64,000 bases of DNA from Hofstenia miamia (GCA_900660155.1 CABFPE010000610.1:103176-167175), one strand, 5' to 3'. Counted from the stretch's first letter, positions 34,501-48,730 are shown. Numbers and translations are program-made. The notes: a model not told the origin generated them from the sequence alone.

Positions 34501-37500
34501 TTGCTTTAAAATTGCTTATGTAAATTTTTCCATCTAAGACAAAAATACCTAAAACATTTCAAATTGTTGTTTTGTCATTTTCTAATGACTATACAGTTAT
34601 AATCATACCTAATATAGTTAATCATTATTTTGTTCCCATTTCCAAGATTGTCTAAAATAATGAGAAATTATCCTTCTTTATAATTAAGCTTCTTCATTAA
34701 AACTCATTCCATCCATCTTGTAATATTCGCCATTAGCTTCATTGTCTGTTTTGCTTTGCGATGCAGCTACCGTAAAGCATGGATATTGTTCACATTTTGG
34801 CTGAACGTGTTAATGCACTTTGCAGACTTTGCTCTCAGCTGAATGCATGCAATTCAATTTCTGGGAGTATTCATGCCATTGTTGTGGAATGTTTTGTTGA
34901 GGTAAAAAATTGCTTACTCCTGACCTTGAGCAAGTATTATGTAAAACTATCAATTTCTACTTTTTCCTCAGCCATCTCTGCAATTCGAGACTATCGTACC
35001 TTTTGATGAAATATTCGTGTAAAGAAATTCCAATATTTATTTATAGTTGAGAATTTCAAAACCTTGAAGTCGAATAGTGCCAATTTTTCTAAATGCACTG
35101 ATGACGTTAGTAAGCACACAGTTGATACATTAGCATCTTGATTAAGTTTCGAATGTTGTGATTTGTTTTGCTGAAAAAAATATTTAATTGATTTCCTATT
35201 ACCTTATGCAAATTGATAATTAACCACGCACGAATTTCAAACAGCAATTACAACTTTTGCGTGAATGTTTTGTTCTTTGAAAAGCATTTTGGGGAAATCT
35301 CTTATGTCAAACATCCTACGAAAAAAAATGAATTTTCTGGCAATTATTTAATTTTCTAGTAATACTGGTATTTACTAAATGAAACATAAGAAATCATAAA
35401 ATTGCATTCTGAAATACTATAAGCACCTTACTAACTTAAAATTTTAACTGCAAAAATTTTTTTGGTAATGAAGTATGTCAGTAGACGGATACATGTTATA
35501 TTCCATAACATGTTTTGTCAGCATAAGTGAAAATGTACCAGTATTTCTACTGAAGCATAAATCTCTTCCCTGTAATTTTCAAAAAACTACTGAATTATGT
35601 CTTGCTCACGCGCAACATACCCATCATCAAATTTGAATGTTATCCCTCTAAATAATTAAATTGCGTAAAGTGTAATGGTGTTAATTTTTTATTGGATTGC
35701 TTTTCCTATCGATTCCTAACAGCGCTTTAAAGATATAATTAGATTTGCGATAATTACATTAAATGCGTTTGAATAACGCAATATATTGAGTAATCTAAGT
35801 GTCAATTATTTGTTTCAGACAATGTCAATTAAAGTATCTGTTCGAGCGTTTCCAATATTTTTGCTGCTGTCGTACATTTTCAACATTCCAACTTTCTACG
35901 AATAATATGTGGCCTAATGTACTGATTATATTTTAAGCGCGCCTGTGCCACCATAAAATGAACATGCAACGAATTTCCCGTGAGTCACTCGCAAAGAGAC
36001 TTTGCATAACCCAAAATAGAAGTTTTGGCGATTTTTTTAATTAATTTACTGGGAAAGCCTAGATTTTGTAGGTTTTAGAAAGCTTGCATGAAGATTATTT
36101 ATTACATATAGATTCGTGAGAGAATATCTCGAACAGGATTTCTCCTTCTGTGTATCCATTCAAGGTTTGGTAACGGCTTGGTCCATGGCAACAGAAAGGT
36201 GTTCTTAGCTACACCTGACACAGCGGAAACTTTTGGACTCTACATTACGCTTTGAGTCATCAGAACCTGTTTGATATCTTTTCCAAATATAACAAACTTG
36301 CATTTTTAGGAGTTTAGTTTTCATAGTTATTCAATAGCATTTGTATAACATCAGATTGAGTAGTGTTTAAAATCAGTTTCTTATTTTAATATTTTATTCG
36401 TTTTATAATTTTGACGCTATTTCAATTTCAAACTGAGATAGAAGAGTATTTATCAAAAGCTTGATCATTGAATCAGGGTTAAAAATTTAGATTACTGTTT
36501 TTGTGTATTTTCGATCCATGCCTAATATTAAATGCCAATGTCTGTAGTAAACAGCATTTAAAAATTTACCTATTTTCATTCCGATGGATTGCATGGTTTG
36601 TTCCATGTTCTATTTATTGATTGTATGGTTTGCCTAAAATTTCAAGCTTATATGATTGTCTACAGGCTGCTGATATTTTTGAGCTATGTGCTCTGAATTG
36701 TAAATTTCAATAAATTCATTCGCTTTTTTCCGAATTTGGAATGACTGCATATTTTCGAAATTAAGTAATGCTGACAGTTTGACAGTAAGTGGAAAAATTT
36801 GAAAAGCAATTTTATTCTAAGTTGATATATTTTTAGAGAATATTTTCAAAGCTATAATTTAATCAAGGGAATATCAAAATGAGAACATGCGTATAATTTA
36901 CTACGAAATTCTTCCACCAATCAATTGGGAAATATTTGTGTGTATTTCTAAATTTTAAAATAGTAAATTCATAGTAGTTTTGTTTCCTTTGACTATATTT
37001 CCAAAGCACTAATTCAGTTAAAATTTATTATGACGAATTCGAAAGTTGTTAATTTAGGATCAGATAAGTGAGATTAATTTTTATATTGGAAATAAATAAG
37101 TATTGACAGATGTAATATTTCACCTCGTAACTATTGAAATCTGAATCAACATTATTTTCATAAATTCTGTTCGATATTGTTCCCAGTTCCGAAAATAAGT
37201 CGTACTACTGGACGTTCAACCAGGTAGTATCTAGTAGCCAAACATGTCCAAACTGGCCATATTCAATCGAGTCCTTTAATCTTGATATCTTTTACATAAA
37301 ATCATAAGAATATTATACAATATGGTACTTATTTTTTAGTATGCTTTCAGGTTTTATTACTTTGGCATAAATTGTGGAATGTTAAAAAGATTGTTGGTGA
37401 TCAACTTGGTATAGTGAATGCAAACTTAACTTCCTTGTGCAAACCATTAGGACAGCAGTTTTATAATTTCAGTTTTGCAAGCTCCATTGTGAAGCAAGGA

Positions 37501-40500
37501 CGATTGTTAAAAGGAATAACAGTGCTGTGCGTGCGTCGTAAATAATTGATTGGAACCTTCGGCTGATTTTGAAAATTCTACCCTTCCTGACCCGACACAT
37601 TTTTAGTTTTCTGAACTTATGTGGATTCTCACGTCTAAGTTACAGGAAACCTAAATGGCTGAAATAATTCAAAAAAATGAAATTAGACACTCAATAATTG
37701 CATATTCTAATTCAAAACAAATTCATCATCAGTATGCAAATGCGTTCATTACCATAAGTTATACAAACAAATCGCTATGAATATTTGAATGAGGCTTGTA
37801 GAATTCCAGTAAGGCATGTTATATATTTCGATCCAAAATTTTTTGTATATGATCACTGGAGGCAATATGATTCAATACTTCTGATAAATCATGAAATCCG
37901 TGAAAATCCTTTAATCTTAAATGCAATCTGATTGGGGTTAGAGTTATTAACATTAAAAACGTTAATTAAAAACGAAAAAGTTTTCGCACAAATAGTGAAA
38001 TGAACATATATTTGTCTTATTGATGTTCCAATTTAATCTAATAATCATGGAGTACTGAATTATAATTGTAAATAACCAATAAAATGTATAAAATGTCCAA
38101 TCCTAGTTAAGTGGGGAATCATTATAAATTAGTTTAGTTTACCACATCGGAACAAATATGTCATGCGTTATAAGGTAGTAATCTACCATCAAGTCTTCAC
38201 TATCATGTAAAAACTCTTGTTAAATAACAATGCCACCTTGAATGCAACAGTGCTCAAAACTAGCCCCAGACGTAATTTCATATCTCGGAGGTAATAATGA
38301 TCTAAAGCAATTTTTACAATTGAAATTTGTTGTTTCGGTTCAATTCAAATGTAAAAGCAAAGATTATCTGAAGAAGTTTGAAGAAGAGATTTTTTGAATT
38401 ATTTGTGATCCGTGATATCTATTAACTTTGATTATACGAGCCGGCCCGAACTCACTTCATTTTGTAAGAATAGTTACTCATGTGGTGAACAGAGATCGTG
38501 AATAACTCCAGTATCGTTGAAGTTGCTAAATTGTAGGAAGCTCGACTGCAATAAGAAAAAATCACATAAGGTAGAATCTAATACGGATTGACCTTAGGGT
38601 TAGCTGACATGTGACATTAGTGGCAGTCAGGTCGGCTTGTGTCATAGTAAAGTTTCAACAGCGTATCCTATATTTGGTCGACTATGTATTACATCAAAAT
38701 TGCTTTGTGTTAGGGCTAATTTAGCTTAACCTTTGCCAATAATGGTCTGGTTCTTGCAAGCAAACAAAATTCGTACGTTGGCAATATATTATGCACTCTA
38801 ATTAGAAATGAGCGCTAGTTAGAAAATCGTATTGATATTTTATTCTTCGTGTCTATTATTCTGAACACCATCATTTGTTAATCTAAATTGCATCTTTATT
38901 GTAACCTGATTTGAGCCAGACTAGATTGGAAATCTGATACAAATGCCGCACACTTGACATAAGAGCAATGAAGCCGTAAAAGACTGAATGTAGAAGATAC
39001 ATAGAGAGCATTGCAACATACAGTTGTAAAGTAGTACGAAATTTAAGAGTATTATTTAAAGAAGATGTTTTGAATTTGAGTTAATTACGTTTCTCAGGAA
39101 AATTAGCAACTAAAAGTAGAAGTTAAATGAAACTTTTTAAATAGAAAATATATTAGCATCTGATTAAAATTTCTTTTGCTTTGATAGTGTTTATTCAAAT
39201 CGGCAATGCGAAACCGACTTTGTTCATATGATTGAATTCAATCCTACCCGCTCGTAGTTTAGCTCTGATACAGTCATGTTCTTGTTTTTTCGTGTTGCTG
39301 GCTTTTGTCTAAGATTGATTTTTGTTAATATTATATATTTACATGATGTTGTTCACCATTTCACATTGTCTTGAGAGAAACCGAAAATGTGTTCGCTTAA
39401 CCGTTTTGCAAATGATCCCGGTGATCAACAGCAATCTCATTGACTTCACAAACCCTAATGATTTGAATGTTCGCTTATTAGCCTTAAACACGTTGAATTT
39501 CCTTTTGAAAGTTGTTATAATTCAATGGATATTTCTTCATTCAATTCTTCCTTTCTCAGATTAATTGCCATTTAAAAAGCAAAAGATTGAAAGAGAAATC
39601 CTTGAATGATTTCATTGTCGGTGAATGAAAGCCAGGACAATTACAATGCAGTTGACTTTTATATAAATCGTATTGAATTGCATATTCATTTGTGCTAATA
39701 GATTTAGTACTAGATTTCCGCTCGATTAGCATTAAACACTAAAGTAATCAAATCATTATCTTTGCTACGGTCAACTTTCACCTGAATTATCAAATAATAC
39801 TACTGCCTTTAACAGTAAAATGCTCCTTGAAAATAGTTTGATGAACATTTTTCAAGAGCAGATTATATATAACTGAAATTCTTTGGCACTTGGAAATTGC
39901 TATAAACTGTCCCTTAAAGATATTTATACTATTTATTCTTAAATTTCAACTATTGACTCTGACAATGATCTAATGCTACTTGAAATAAATGTTCAATTTC
40001 AGTGTAAACAGCCTTATGTACAATTACAAATGTTACCAGTAGACATTCCTCTGTTAATCAACGTTTGAATTAAAAGGTTATTTAACCACAATTTTCATTT
40101 CTGTTTAGTTTCAGTATTTGTTGTCGGGGTCTAGCGTCATCAAAGTTATGTCATCTATAAAGAAGCAATAAACAACCTCGTCCTTGTAGCAGTCTTTCTT
40201 GCAGTTTTACTAACTGCAAATTTTTCAGCGTCTTATTCCATCCCATTGTTCAAATTCGACACTGCTTTTAGTTTAATTATGATCGGCTGGTCTCCTACAA
40301 GACATGAAACATCAAAGTCAATAATTTTTTTGTTTAGTCATTTTTCGCCTTAATGTACCCTTTTGGCCATCAAATCTGTAAAATTCACATGCTAAAAGAA
40401 ATTCTGTTTTTAAAGTTTCATTACGTGCATGCCTGAATAATTGAATGTATTAGATTCCGTTGAATTTGGATTGTAAACCTAATCCCTTCTAAACGCATTT

Positions 40501-40843
40501 TATGTGCATCTATTGTATTTCTGGCTACGATAACAAAGGAATTTTTAATTGAAAAATCTTTTGAAAAGGAATTTATAATAATTACTCTCTCACTACTTCA
40601 CTCGCACTGTTTTTATCGGGATCAACGTAGAGGCATCATCTAATCTCGGATTCTTTTTATCATTGGCATTCAGTCTAATCCTTTATCCTATAGGTATTGA
40701 GCAAAGCATTTTCAAAGTATTGACAAGTCATTATCAATTTTGGAAACTAAAACGCAATTGTTTGTAAGTACTTTGGAACATCCAAACATATACTAGTTTT
40801 ATAATTGGCCTGCTGCGCTTTAATTGGTTCCAAACCTCAATGG

Positions 40844-40851
<8 letters not shown>
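31533..40851. other. Gene-poor stretch; nothing confidently recognised
   Basis: More than 9 kb of AT-rich sequence without a motif-bearing exon or bounded transposon. Some segments with somewhat higher GC and open frames (34766-34906, 36160-36260, 38400-38720) were examined without finding family motifs. It may be ELL intron or intergenic DNA. Confidence 0.5.
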
Positions 40852-40882
<31 letters not shown>

Positions 40883-41054
40883 NNNNNNNNNNNNNNNNNN
40901 NNNNNNNNNNNNNNNNNNNNNNNNNNNNNNNNNNNNNNNNNNNNNNNNNNNNNNNNNNNNNNNNNNNNNNNNNNNNNNNNNNNNNNNNNNNNNNNNNNNN
41001 NNNNNNNNNNNNNNNNNNNNNNNNNNNNNNNNNNNNNNNNNNNNNNNNNNNNNN

Positions 41055-41084
<30 letters not shown>
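40852..41084. repeat. (TA)n microsatellite interrupted by an assembly gap
   Basis: TA repeats at 40852-40882 and 41055-41084 flank 172 N (40883-41054). The assembly failed inside the repeat; the reading frames across it are artefacts. Confidence 0.97.
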
Positions 41085-41086
<2 letters not shown>

Positions 41087-41764
41087 TGATTTTAACAAAG
41101 TTTGTTCATTTTATTTTAATAAATATTGAAAGTAGCTAGAGCCAGTCAATTGTGACCACGGCCTAACTAAAGCTATTTTTTATTTCTTAATACTTTTCTA
41201 GTAATTTATAAGTTTCAAATTTTAAGGTCCGAAGTAATTAATGCAATCATGGGTGATATGATTGATTAATAATATTATGATTTCTGGTCCATGAATATTA
41301 CTGAAGCATAAATTTAATTTCAAGTATTCGAAGAAATTAATTGTTTTAGTCGAACGTTCTAAAAGTATTTTTGTTTTACATTACCGCGTTTCCTTATATT
41401 TTAATTTAATTAATTTCTTTTTAATCATTTAAAGAATTTTCTATGTATATATAGATAAATATATAAATCTATATTAAGGCTAGTACTTTTCAACTTTTTC
41501 AGAGAATATTTATTTTACAGGGCATCATCACACCCTATATAATATTGGCCATAACCTTCCCCAATAGCATGCACCATTAATAAAACCCTTTTATTTGTTT
41601 GAAAATGTATTATTGTCTAAGCCAATAAGATATAAACTAGTGTTTATATTGTCTATATTAAACTAGTATAAATTTTCAATTTCTTGTATTGTTATCAAGT
41701 CATCCTTTATTACCACAATTATTGCTAGTTACCTCCAATCGCCTCTAGAAAAATCTATGATAGG

Positions 41765-42060
41765 TTCGTTAAAAAAACTTTAAATATTCGTATCTCACAC
41801 CTAATACAGATATCTGAAATCTAAAAACACCACCGGATAGAGGGTGTCCTTTATTTAGTTTACATTTTTAGAATACCTTTGTGCACTTGCACCACGACGA
41901 ACTCTGAGTTTATCCACTGAGCACGTCAATTAAGCATAGATTGGAAAAAGAAATTGTTGAGATTAGTAGTGCTGCCACAAGCTTGAGGCTTTTTTTCATT
42001 CGCTGAAAATTTATTATAGAAAAAATGTGAGTTTTGTCGAATAAATCAGGATATTCATTG
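41765..42060. repeat. Probable diverged R1 repeat copy
   Basis: Shares ordered short blocks with the copy at 25490: an ACTTTAAATATTCGTATCTC-like block, CCGGATAGAGGGTGTCC (25590 region: CTGGATAGAGAACGATC), then AAATTGTTGAGATTAGTAG (25670 region: AAATTGTTGAGGCTAGTTG). Divergence is high. Confidence 0.45.
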
Positions 42061-45000
42061 AACAGCAGTTAATACCTGCATGCGAGCATATTGAACAATG
42101 GATGTGACAATATCCTAAGAGTGCGAAATATGAGCTTGGGAAATTTTTTCGACATTGGGGACAAAACGTTTCATATATTTAGTAGTTCTCGTCAGTGTAG
42201 AGTTCATTTAATGTGCGCAAATGTAGTTCTCTAACCTTCTGCTTAAGAATAACAATAATTATATTTTTGAAAACACTGAATAAATGCTGTTCAGACAGAA
42301 ATGAATAGGGAGAGTTGCAAAAAATTTACGTCTGTACCAAGTGTTGAACAAAAACATTTCAAGATTTAACAATAATACTTGAAGAATTTTCTGTTTTAGA
42401 GAGATAGTTACTTAGATGATATCGAAAACAAAGAGTGAAGTTATTATCAAAAGAAATTACAACTCATATTAAGTTCTTGAGTTAGTATTGAAACGCATCA
42501 TGGATCATAGCTTGTGTACTGAGGCAGCTTCTCCAGATATCTTTTATCGATATGAATAAGAGTGACATTTTAGAACTCTTTTGAAAAGAATTGTAAAGAA
42601 AAATTAGAATAGAAAATTTATTGGAAAATTGCTTTGCGTTTCTTATATTAACTTAGCTATTCCAATATATTCTACAAAGAAATTGCTTTATTTCCAAGGA
42701 TATTTTCATCCATTCCAAGTGGTCTGATGAAATTCAAGAGCTATTTATGATCTTTTTACAGCTGAGACTAGAAGTCGATGATATGCCGAATCGATCATTA
42801 TTTTTAGACAATTTTTTAAGATTCAATAATTCAAGCTTAAAGCTCATTTCGAACCTTTATGGCTGGTTACAAACTCCATTATAGTCAAGTGCGCAATGTT
42901 GAGTTAACTTAATATACGTGCGTTATTTTATTATAAGAGTTTGTAATTAAATTTCGATATTGATTTTTCCAGCCATACAAGAGAAAAAATTACCATACGT
43001 TTGCACATATTCCAGCTTGATTAATCGACTGTAACAAGAAAAACGTTTTCCATGTGAATTCGATCTCTTTTTCCAGAAAACAAAAAATTGTATCTTCTAA
43101 AATTAGTTCACCGCAGATGTCATGTTTATTATTCACGGTCTAAACTTATAATTTTAAAATATCCTTCATAATGTGCATATGAAACCTTGTCAGGTATTAA
43201 AATATTTTCAAAAAACATTTAGCTTTGCAAGGCATCTGCATATGTTAGTAAAAAAGTATTATAATGTTGTTATTACGGCCTATTCTTAGATAAATAGATC
43301 AGAAAAATGTATAATTAAAAAAGCGTATATATCGATTCCAAAATGTACAACCCGATTTTTGTTTTATATGCATATATATAAATAAATAAATATAATTCCG
43401 TTTAGTTTCTACTGAAATTTCGAACTGGATTTCGATAATCTTGATTCATACTTTATTATATTTCTTATATCCTGGGCTGATTGAAATTCGAGTTTTCAAG
43501 CCCTTGGGCCTCTTTTTAATGTTTCATGGAAGTAGGTATATGGATTATATAGGCTCTGTCCTCTCTGCCATTTTAGTTCGCATTTTCTGTGGATTTAATT
43601 GGATGCTTAAATAAATGATTGAATATGTCTGGAAAAGTACAATTTATGAGATTGCTGAAAATTGTCGTAAGGTCATCACTTGACGATCTATTTATCATCG
43701 GCTCTTTGTTGTTGAATTCATAAATCGTCAAACAAACATAAAATATAACTTAAATTGAATTCGCTTGTGACATCAAAGCTGGCATTGGATGATTATTGCG
43801 GATGGCGCCTCAATGCCCATAGATTCAGTTATTCCAACTTCAATTTTAAATTTGTTAATTAAGCAGCTTTTATGTTGGAAGGAGTTTTTTAGAAATGTAC
43901 ATTTCCAATGGTATTTCAATTTCTTTTGTTTATTTATTTTTCCATGTCATTAACATTGGAGATTGTGACTTCCGCAGTTCTTATCATTACTTTTAAAAGC
44001 TGTCCATCTCCTTTCACTCGCTCTAAACTTTGGAATGGGAACAACAGCTGCAGTTTAGATAATTAATCTTTATCATATAATGTATTGATTGACATTGTAT
44101 TAATTTAATATTAGCTATTATCAGCGATTTTTGCAATTTTACACTTTCAAATACCAGTTCTTTTTTTAGTTCACATTCAGGCTATTATCTACTAACTCTT
44201 GCAAATTTAACAATGGTAGGCTTGCAACAATGCCTATCTATCATACTTTGTTATTCATCCAGCCTAGGAATTTACAACCTTGCTTAATTATATAATTATT
44301 TTCATTTGGTGACAGCAGAATTGTACGTGGATATTATTAACCAACTGGATGGACACCGCTGGGTTAAAAAATTTCGAATTTTATACCAGCGCGGTTTGAA
44401 ATCGAACTGGGCTCAACGTCATTTTTCATCAAAATCTAAAGCCTCTCGAAAAAGTTGAATATTTCGAACCTAGAAATTTGACAATAGCCTACTGTTTGAT
44501 ATATAGTTATTGTTAAAAGTAAAAAATATTTTCTTCACAACTGCGGATTTTGGATTATCCAAATCATATTTGTGGCTTCTGTAAATGTTGAAAAATTTGG
44601 AAGGGCTCTTCTACGCTTTATCAAATTTATTTTTGTTTCGAAAAATGGAGTTTAACAGAACAATTTCCTATTTTGTTAACAGTGAATGGCAAGTGAATTT
44701 AAGTTTTATTTTACGTTAATAAGACTATTTCGGTGTCGAAGCGGTAGTTTCAGCATTGCTTTTTCGGCAATACATTGAAAACTATACGATTTAAATCAAT
44801 GTTGGACCATCCGAATGGTACCTTATTAGTTCAAGCGTGACCTATTTTGCTTGAATTACGACTATTTAATTACATCGTGTCATTATGTTTTGATATAAAA
44901 ACTTCATTATTTTTGGTTGAAGTAAAATGAGGTTATAAATTTAGGAGTTTTTTGACACACATGTCGTATCTTGTGAAGAGTTTTGGTACTGGGCCTATCC

Positions 45001-45569
45001 GTTTATGTTCGCCCTGACTTTTCGGAAGCATTCTTGGAGAACATTATACATATTTATATTTACTTTGAATGTGAGCAAAATCGTAACTTCTGAATGTTAC
45101 ATTAAATAAATTTGGTTTTCAATGTTTTGAGTTACATATGGAATAAAAATTGCAGTCAAATAGATAATTGAAGCAGATTTGCGATGTGGAGATTTTATCT
45201 CTCAAAGCATGTTAATCGATGAGCTTCATAAAGATTACTTCCTTTTATTGTTTTGCTAATAAATTTATTAAAATTTATATTCTGCATCCTCTTTATCCGA
45301 TGCTTTCGCTCATTTTAGCCCAATTTCAATGTCTGATACGCATTCTTTTTGATTGGAAATTCTGGATCCGGTGTTTCGATAACTGTATGAAATGATTTTT
45401 TTGGCATACTAATATAATTCAAAGCTTACAATTTTTTACATACCAATATTTAGTACAAGTTCTACCGTTTTAATTTTCACAACGCGAACTGGGACAAAAA
45501 TTACAACCCGCATTTACTTATTTGAATGCATTTCATTATATTTTTCAGGGCCTTGAAATTTTTTTGAAT
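42061..45569. other. Gene-poor stretch; nothing recognised
   Basis: AT-rich; no bounded element or exon seen. A short imperfect hairpin (ACCGCTGG ... CCAGCGCGGT) lies at 44355-44395. Confidence 0.5.
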
Positions 45570-46024
45570 CAGGGTTGTAAATGAGTTGGGTTGGGTCACA
45601 TTTCTTCTGAAATTTTTCGGGATGAGCCGTGTTGAGGCAAACCATAAAGATTGAATAAATCTGTATAAATGGGTTGGGTCAATGTTTCAAAGTAATGTGG
45701 GTCAGGATCGGGTGGTTAAAAGACATTATGCATAAAAGTTTGCCGGAGTGTGAGATGTATGTGATAATCATTAAGGTTTCTGTATAAAAACATTTACATT
45801 TTAGTACTATTTATCTGTTTTTACTTTCATAATACATTTATATGTTTTTACTTTCAAAAGTGCTTACATCAATTGTAATAAAGCTAAAACCTGTAGAAGT
45901 GTTGAAATTGTAGTTGGGTCATATCTTGGTTAGTATTTCACACAAGTTTGAGTTGGGTCAACCGTATTAGAAACTCAATAGAACTTGGGTTGGGTTAAAA
46001 TATCTTGACCCATTTTAAGCCCTG
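45570..46024. mobile_element. Second hAT-like MITE family (H2)
   Basis: The left end is CAGGGTTGTAAATGAGTTGGG. The right end, read inward on the other strand, is CAGGGCTTAAAATGGGTCAAG. The 8 bp outside are TTTTGAAT and ATTTGAAT, seven of eight identical, the expected hAT target duplication. Inside, the word TTGGGT(T/C) recurs in clusters near both ends, possibly as transposase-binding subterminal repeats. No coding capacity over 455 bp. Its interior does not match family H1. Confidence 0.87.
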
Positions 46025-46571
46025 ATTTGAATTTTTTATAAGTAACATGTGTAATGCATTGAAGAATGGATTATCTATTGATTTTGTTCTTAATGACATT
46101 TGGCTCATCGTTAGAGCTCTTGTTATAAGGGCTTGCTAAAAACTGTGGGCTGGATTAGATTGGGATAGTGTGTAGCCCCCAGAAATCTACATGTGAGATT
46201 CAATTACAAAATGTAATTATTAGATGATAAATAGCCAACTCATTAAATTTCCATTTAGTCGCAAACTATTAATGGCAAATTTTAGTATGAAATTTTGAAG
46301 CAATTATATTTGCTTTTAAATCTAAATTGAATTTGATTCTATGCAAACTAATTGGTAAATATTTATTCGCATTATAGGCTATTTAACAAGTTTCTTTTAT
46401 CTTTCATTCATCTAACTTCTCTTTTAATACCTTCTACTTTTAGTTGTTAATTTTCCTAAAAATTGTAATTAATTTCAATTCAAAGCGTTCTCTTTAACCT
46501 TAAACTGCCTATCGTCCATTTTAAAGTACAAAACAATTTATAAAAAGAAGTTTCTTCAACCAAATTGATGT

Positions 46572-46601
46572 GGTTAGGGTTAGGGTAAGGTTAGGGTTAG
46601 G
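46572..46601. repeat. Short interstitial TTAGGG array
   Basis: Five tandem units, most of them perfect TTAGGG and one reduced to TAAGG. It directly abuts an inverted R1 end at 46602. Confidence 0.9.
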
Positions 46602-46640
46602 TTTTTGAAAAAGGTTTAAATTCTCTCCGTACCTAATGTT
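46602..46640 (-). repeat. Inverted R1 end piece
   Basis: The reverse complement reads AACATTAGGTACGGAGAGAA followed by TTTAAACCTTTTTCAAAAA. This matches 1038-1076 of the first R1 copy almost base for base. Confidence 0.75.
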
Positions 46641-48268
46641 TTTTAAAGTAGTTATTTGTTGAAACGTTTTTTCGCAACACTAACAATTTAGGACGTATCT
46701 ATATATGTAGATCGCTATTGATAAATTAAGGCTCAAATCTAAATGTCCTTGCAAATTTAGTTAATTTTTCTAGTCGGGTATGAAATTCGTAGACCGATTT
46801 ACATTTATTTTGCACCATGTTTTGATGTATTTTTGCATGTTATGTATATAGAGAGTAGTGTATCCCGCTTACTTTCAAAATTGCTTTCTAAATTGCCTTA
46901 TTTAATTTTATAGTCATTGCATTGGATGTCAAAGGATTTTTCTAAAGAATCAATCGTACTTTTCTTTTTTTTTCAAAGCTAAAAAGTAGTTCAAAGAAAC
47001 TCCACTGCTTTGCCTAGCTTGACCATAGTGTACTTTTCTGTAGGAATAGTCTCTGAAACACCTCTTGTGTTATTTTGACATTTAAATTAAACCTTTATGA
47101 ATTATGTTAAAAGATAAGTACACTTGCTTTAACTTTAGAAAGATGCGGTTACCGATAACACTCGAGCCTTATGTAATGCTAATTTCTCTAGTTTATTACA
47201 GTTTCCTGCTTTTAAAAATATTATTTTCAATATTCTTACTTTTGGATTGGTAACGCACTATAGATTGCAGACTGCACCTTGAAATTTGATTTAGTGCGCA
47301 ATAAATTTAAATCGAATGCATCTAAATTCGTTTGCACTCTGCGGAAAAGAATAATCAATAAGCATTCGCAGAGATATTCAACACACCAGGCTCACTAATA
47401 CCGCTTTATCGATTTATCAACAAAAAATTGTACACGTTTGCTGTTATCTTCTTCCAAGATATCCTTTAGTCAGACGCGTACGGGACGACGCACTGCCGAT
47501 CAATTAATTAATTAAACTTTTAATCATTTATTCTTAATGAAAGACATCGTTATTCTTTCAAATTTAATCACGGTTATTGTTGTCGTCTCGGTTGATTTGA
47601 TGGAAAGGTATTCTATATTTTTGACAGAAAAATACAAATAAATTTTACCATTGCTCAATTGTTTTATTATACGTGAAAGATAATTTGATTGGTTTTCTTC
47701 AATCTAGCTGACAGCTGTAAACTCAGCAGACACTTTCTTTTACTATTTAAATTGCTGTGCTTTAGGATAGCTACAAAATCTTTTTTTTATTCTATCTAAT
47801 TAGTTCATAAGAAAGCCATGTTGTGTACCGTTTAATTCACAGAAAACTTACACAACATAATTAGGTTTTGAAAGTAAAACACTAAAGTTGCGGTCATAAT
47901 GTTAGGCTTCGCGCGAACTATACACGTTTTATTGTCAAACAAATTATAACCAACAATATGATAGGATACAAAAGATTTGTCGTTTGCCCGTGCCTTAAAT
48001 TTATTCAAATTCTCTTTGAAGTTAAAATTAGTTTTCGTTAAAATAATGATTTTCTTTCATATTTGACAGTAGAAAGTAATTGTACTTAATTTGGCCAACA
48101 ATTTTGGAAAGCTGTCCAATCGAATTGAAATCTTAAAGAGAATCCTTATTTTTAAAGTTTACTACTATTAAGAAACATCTGCCTTGAAATTTTCATTGCT
48201 GCGTCCTACAGATTTTAAACACACACCGGCTTCACTTTCAATTTAATAATATAGTCAGTTTAAATACA
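46641..48268. other. Gene-poor stretch; nothing recognised
   Basis: AT-rich sequence without a motif-bearing exon or a bounded element. Confidence 0.5.
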
Positions 48269-48730
48269 CACTGCCGCTCAAAATTTGAGAGCAAGGTGTA
48301 AAATCTATTTTTATTTTCAACGGCGTACAACTACATACAATATTCCATAAACGAACATGTGTATTGCTAAAAAAATGTTTTCTTAGATCATAAATTTTAT
48401 CTCAAATTTTCAATGCCTTCCATGCAGGCTCTTGGCTTTAGAAAGTCAATGAATCAATCAATCTGAGACGATGTTTTCCGCTTTGGCCAGCCTCTTAAAG
48501 TGGCTACTATTTGCTGGCCTTAGATATCTAACCACTGCGATGTGCAATTTCTCATTCTGTGTAACCTTCTCTTTTCAATATCGTAGTCTTGGTTTGTGTG
48601 TTTTGTGTCAATTCACTCATAAAGGAAATGCGGATTGAAAATTAACGCATACCATGCTGTATACAATATGTCTCAAGTGAGTGCTCAGCATAGAAATTTG
48701 CTTTGCCATGCGAAAGGCTCTCAAATGACC
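48269..48730 (-). pseudogene. Tc1-like element relic, internally deleted
   Basis: The outer parts contain inverted GCTCAAATTTGAGAGC-like ends (48276-48292; GCTCTCAAATGAC at 48717-48729). Read on the - strand, the interior keeps pieces of a Tc1 transposase N-terminus in several frames. ILKREGYTE followed by EIAHR is the first helix-turn-helix. LRGWPKRKTSSQID follows, corresponding to the G-R-P-R-K-T hinge motif. No trace of the catalytic part is present, so the body was lost by internal deletion. Confidence 0.62.

Noticed and set aside
34766-34906. Exon-like segment with AG and GT borders (MDIVHILAERVNALCRLC...)
   Set aside because: No family match, no phase partner, and such segments are expected by chance in 64 kb.
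39322-39564. 80-codon frame with a HEAT-like look (DLNVRLLALNTLNFLLK)
   Set aside because: The length is within chance expectation for this base composition, and convincing splice borders were not found.
44355-44395. Imperfect hairpin ACCGCTGG ... CCAGCGCGGT
   Set aside because: Short, with an unpaired CG and no element boundaries or gene context around it.
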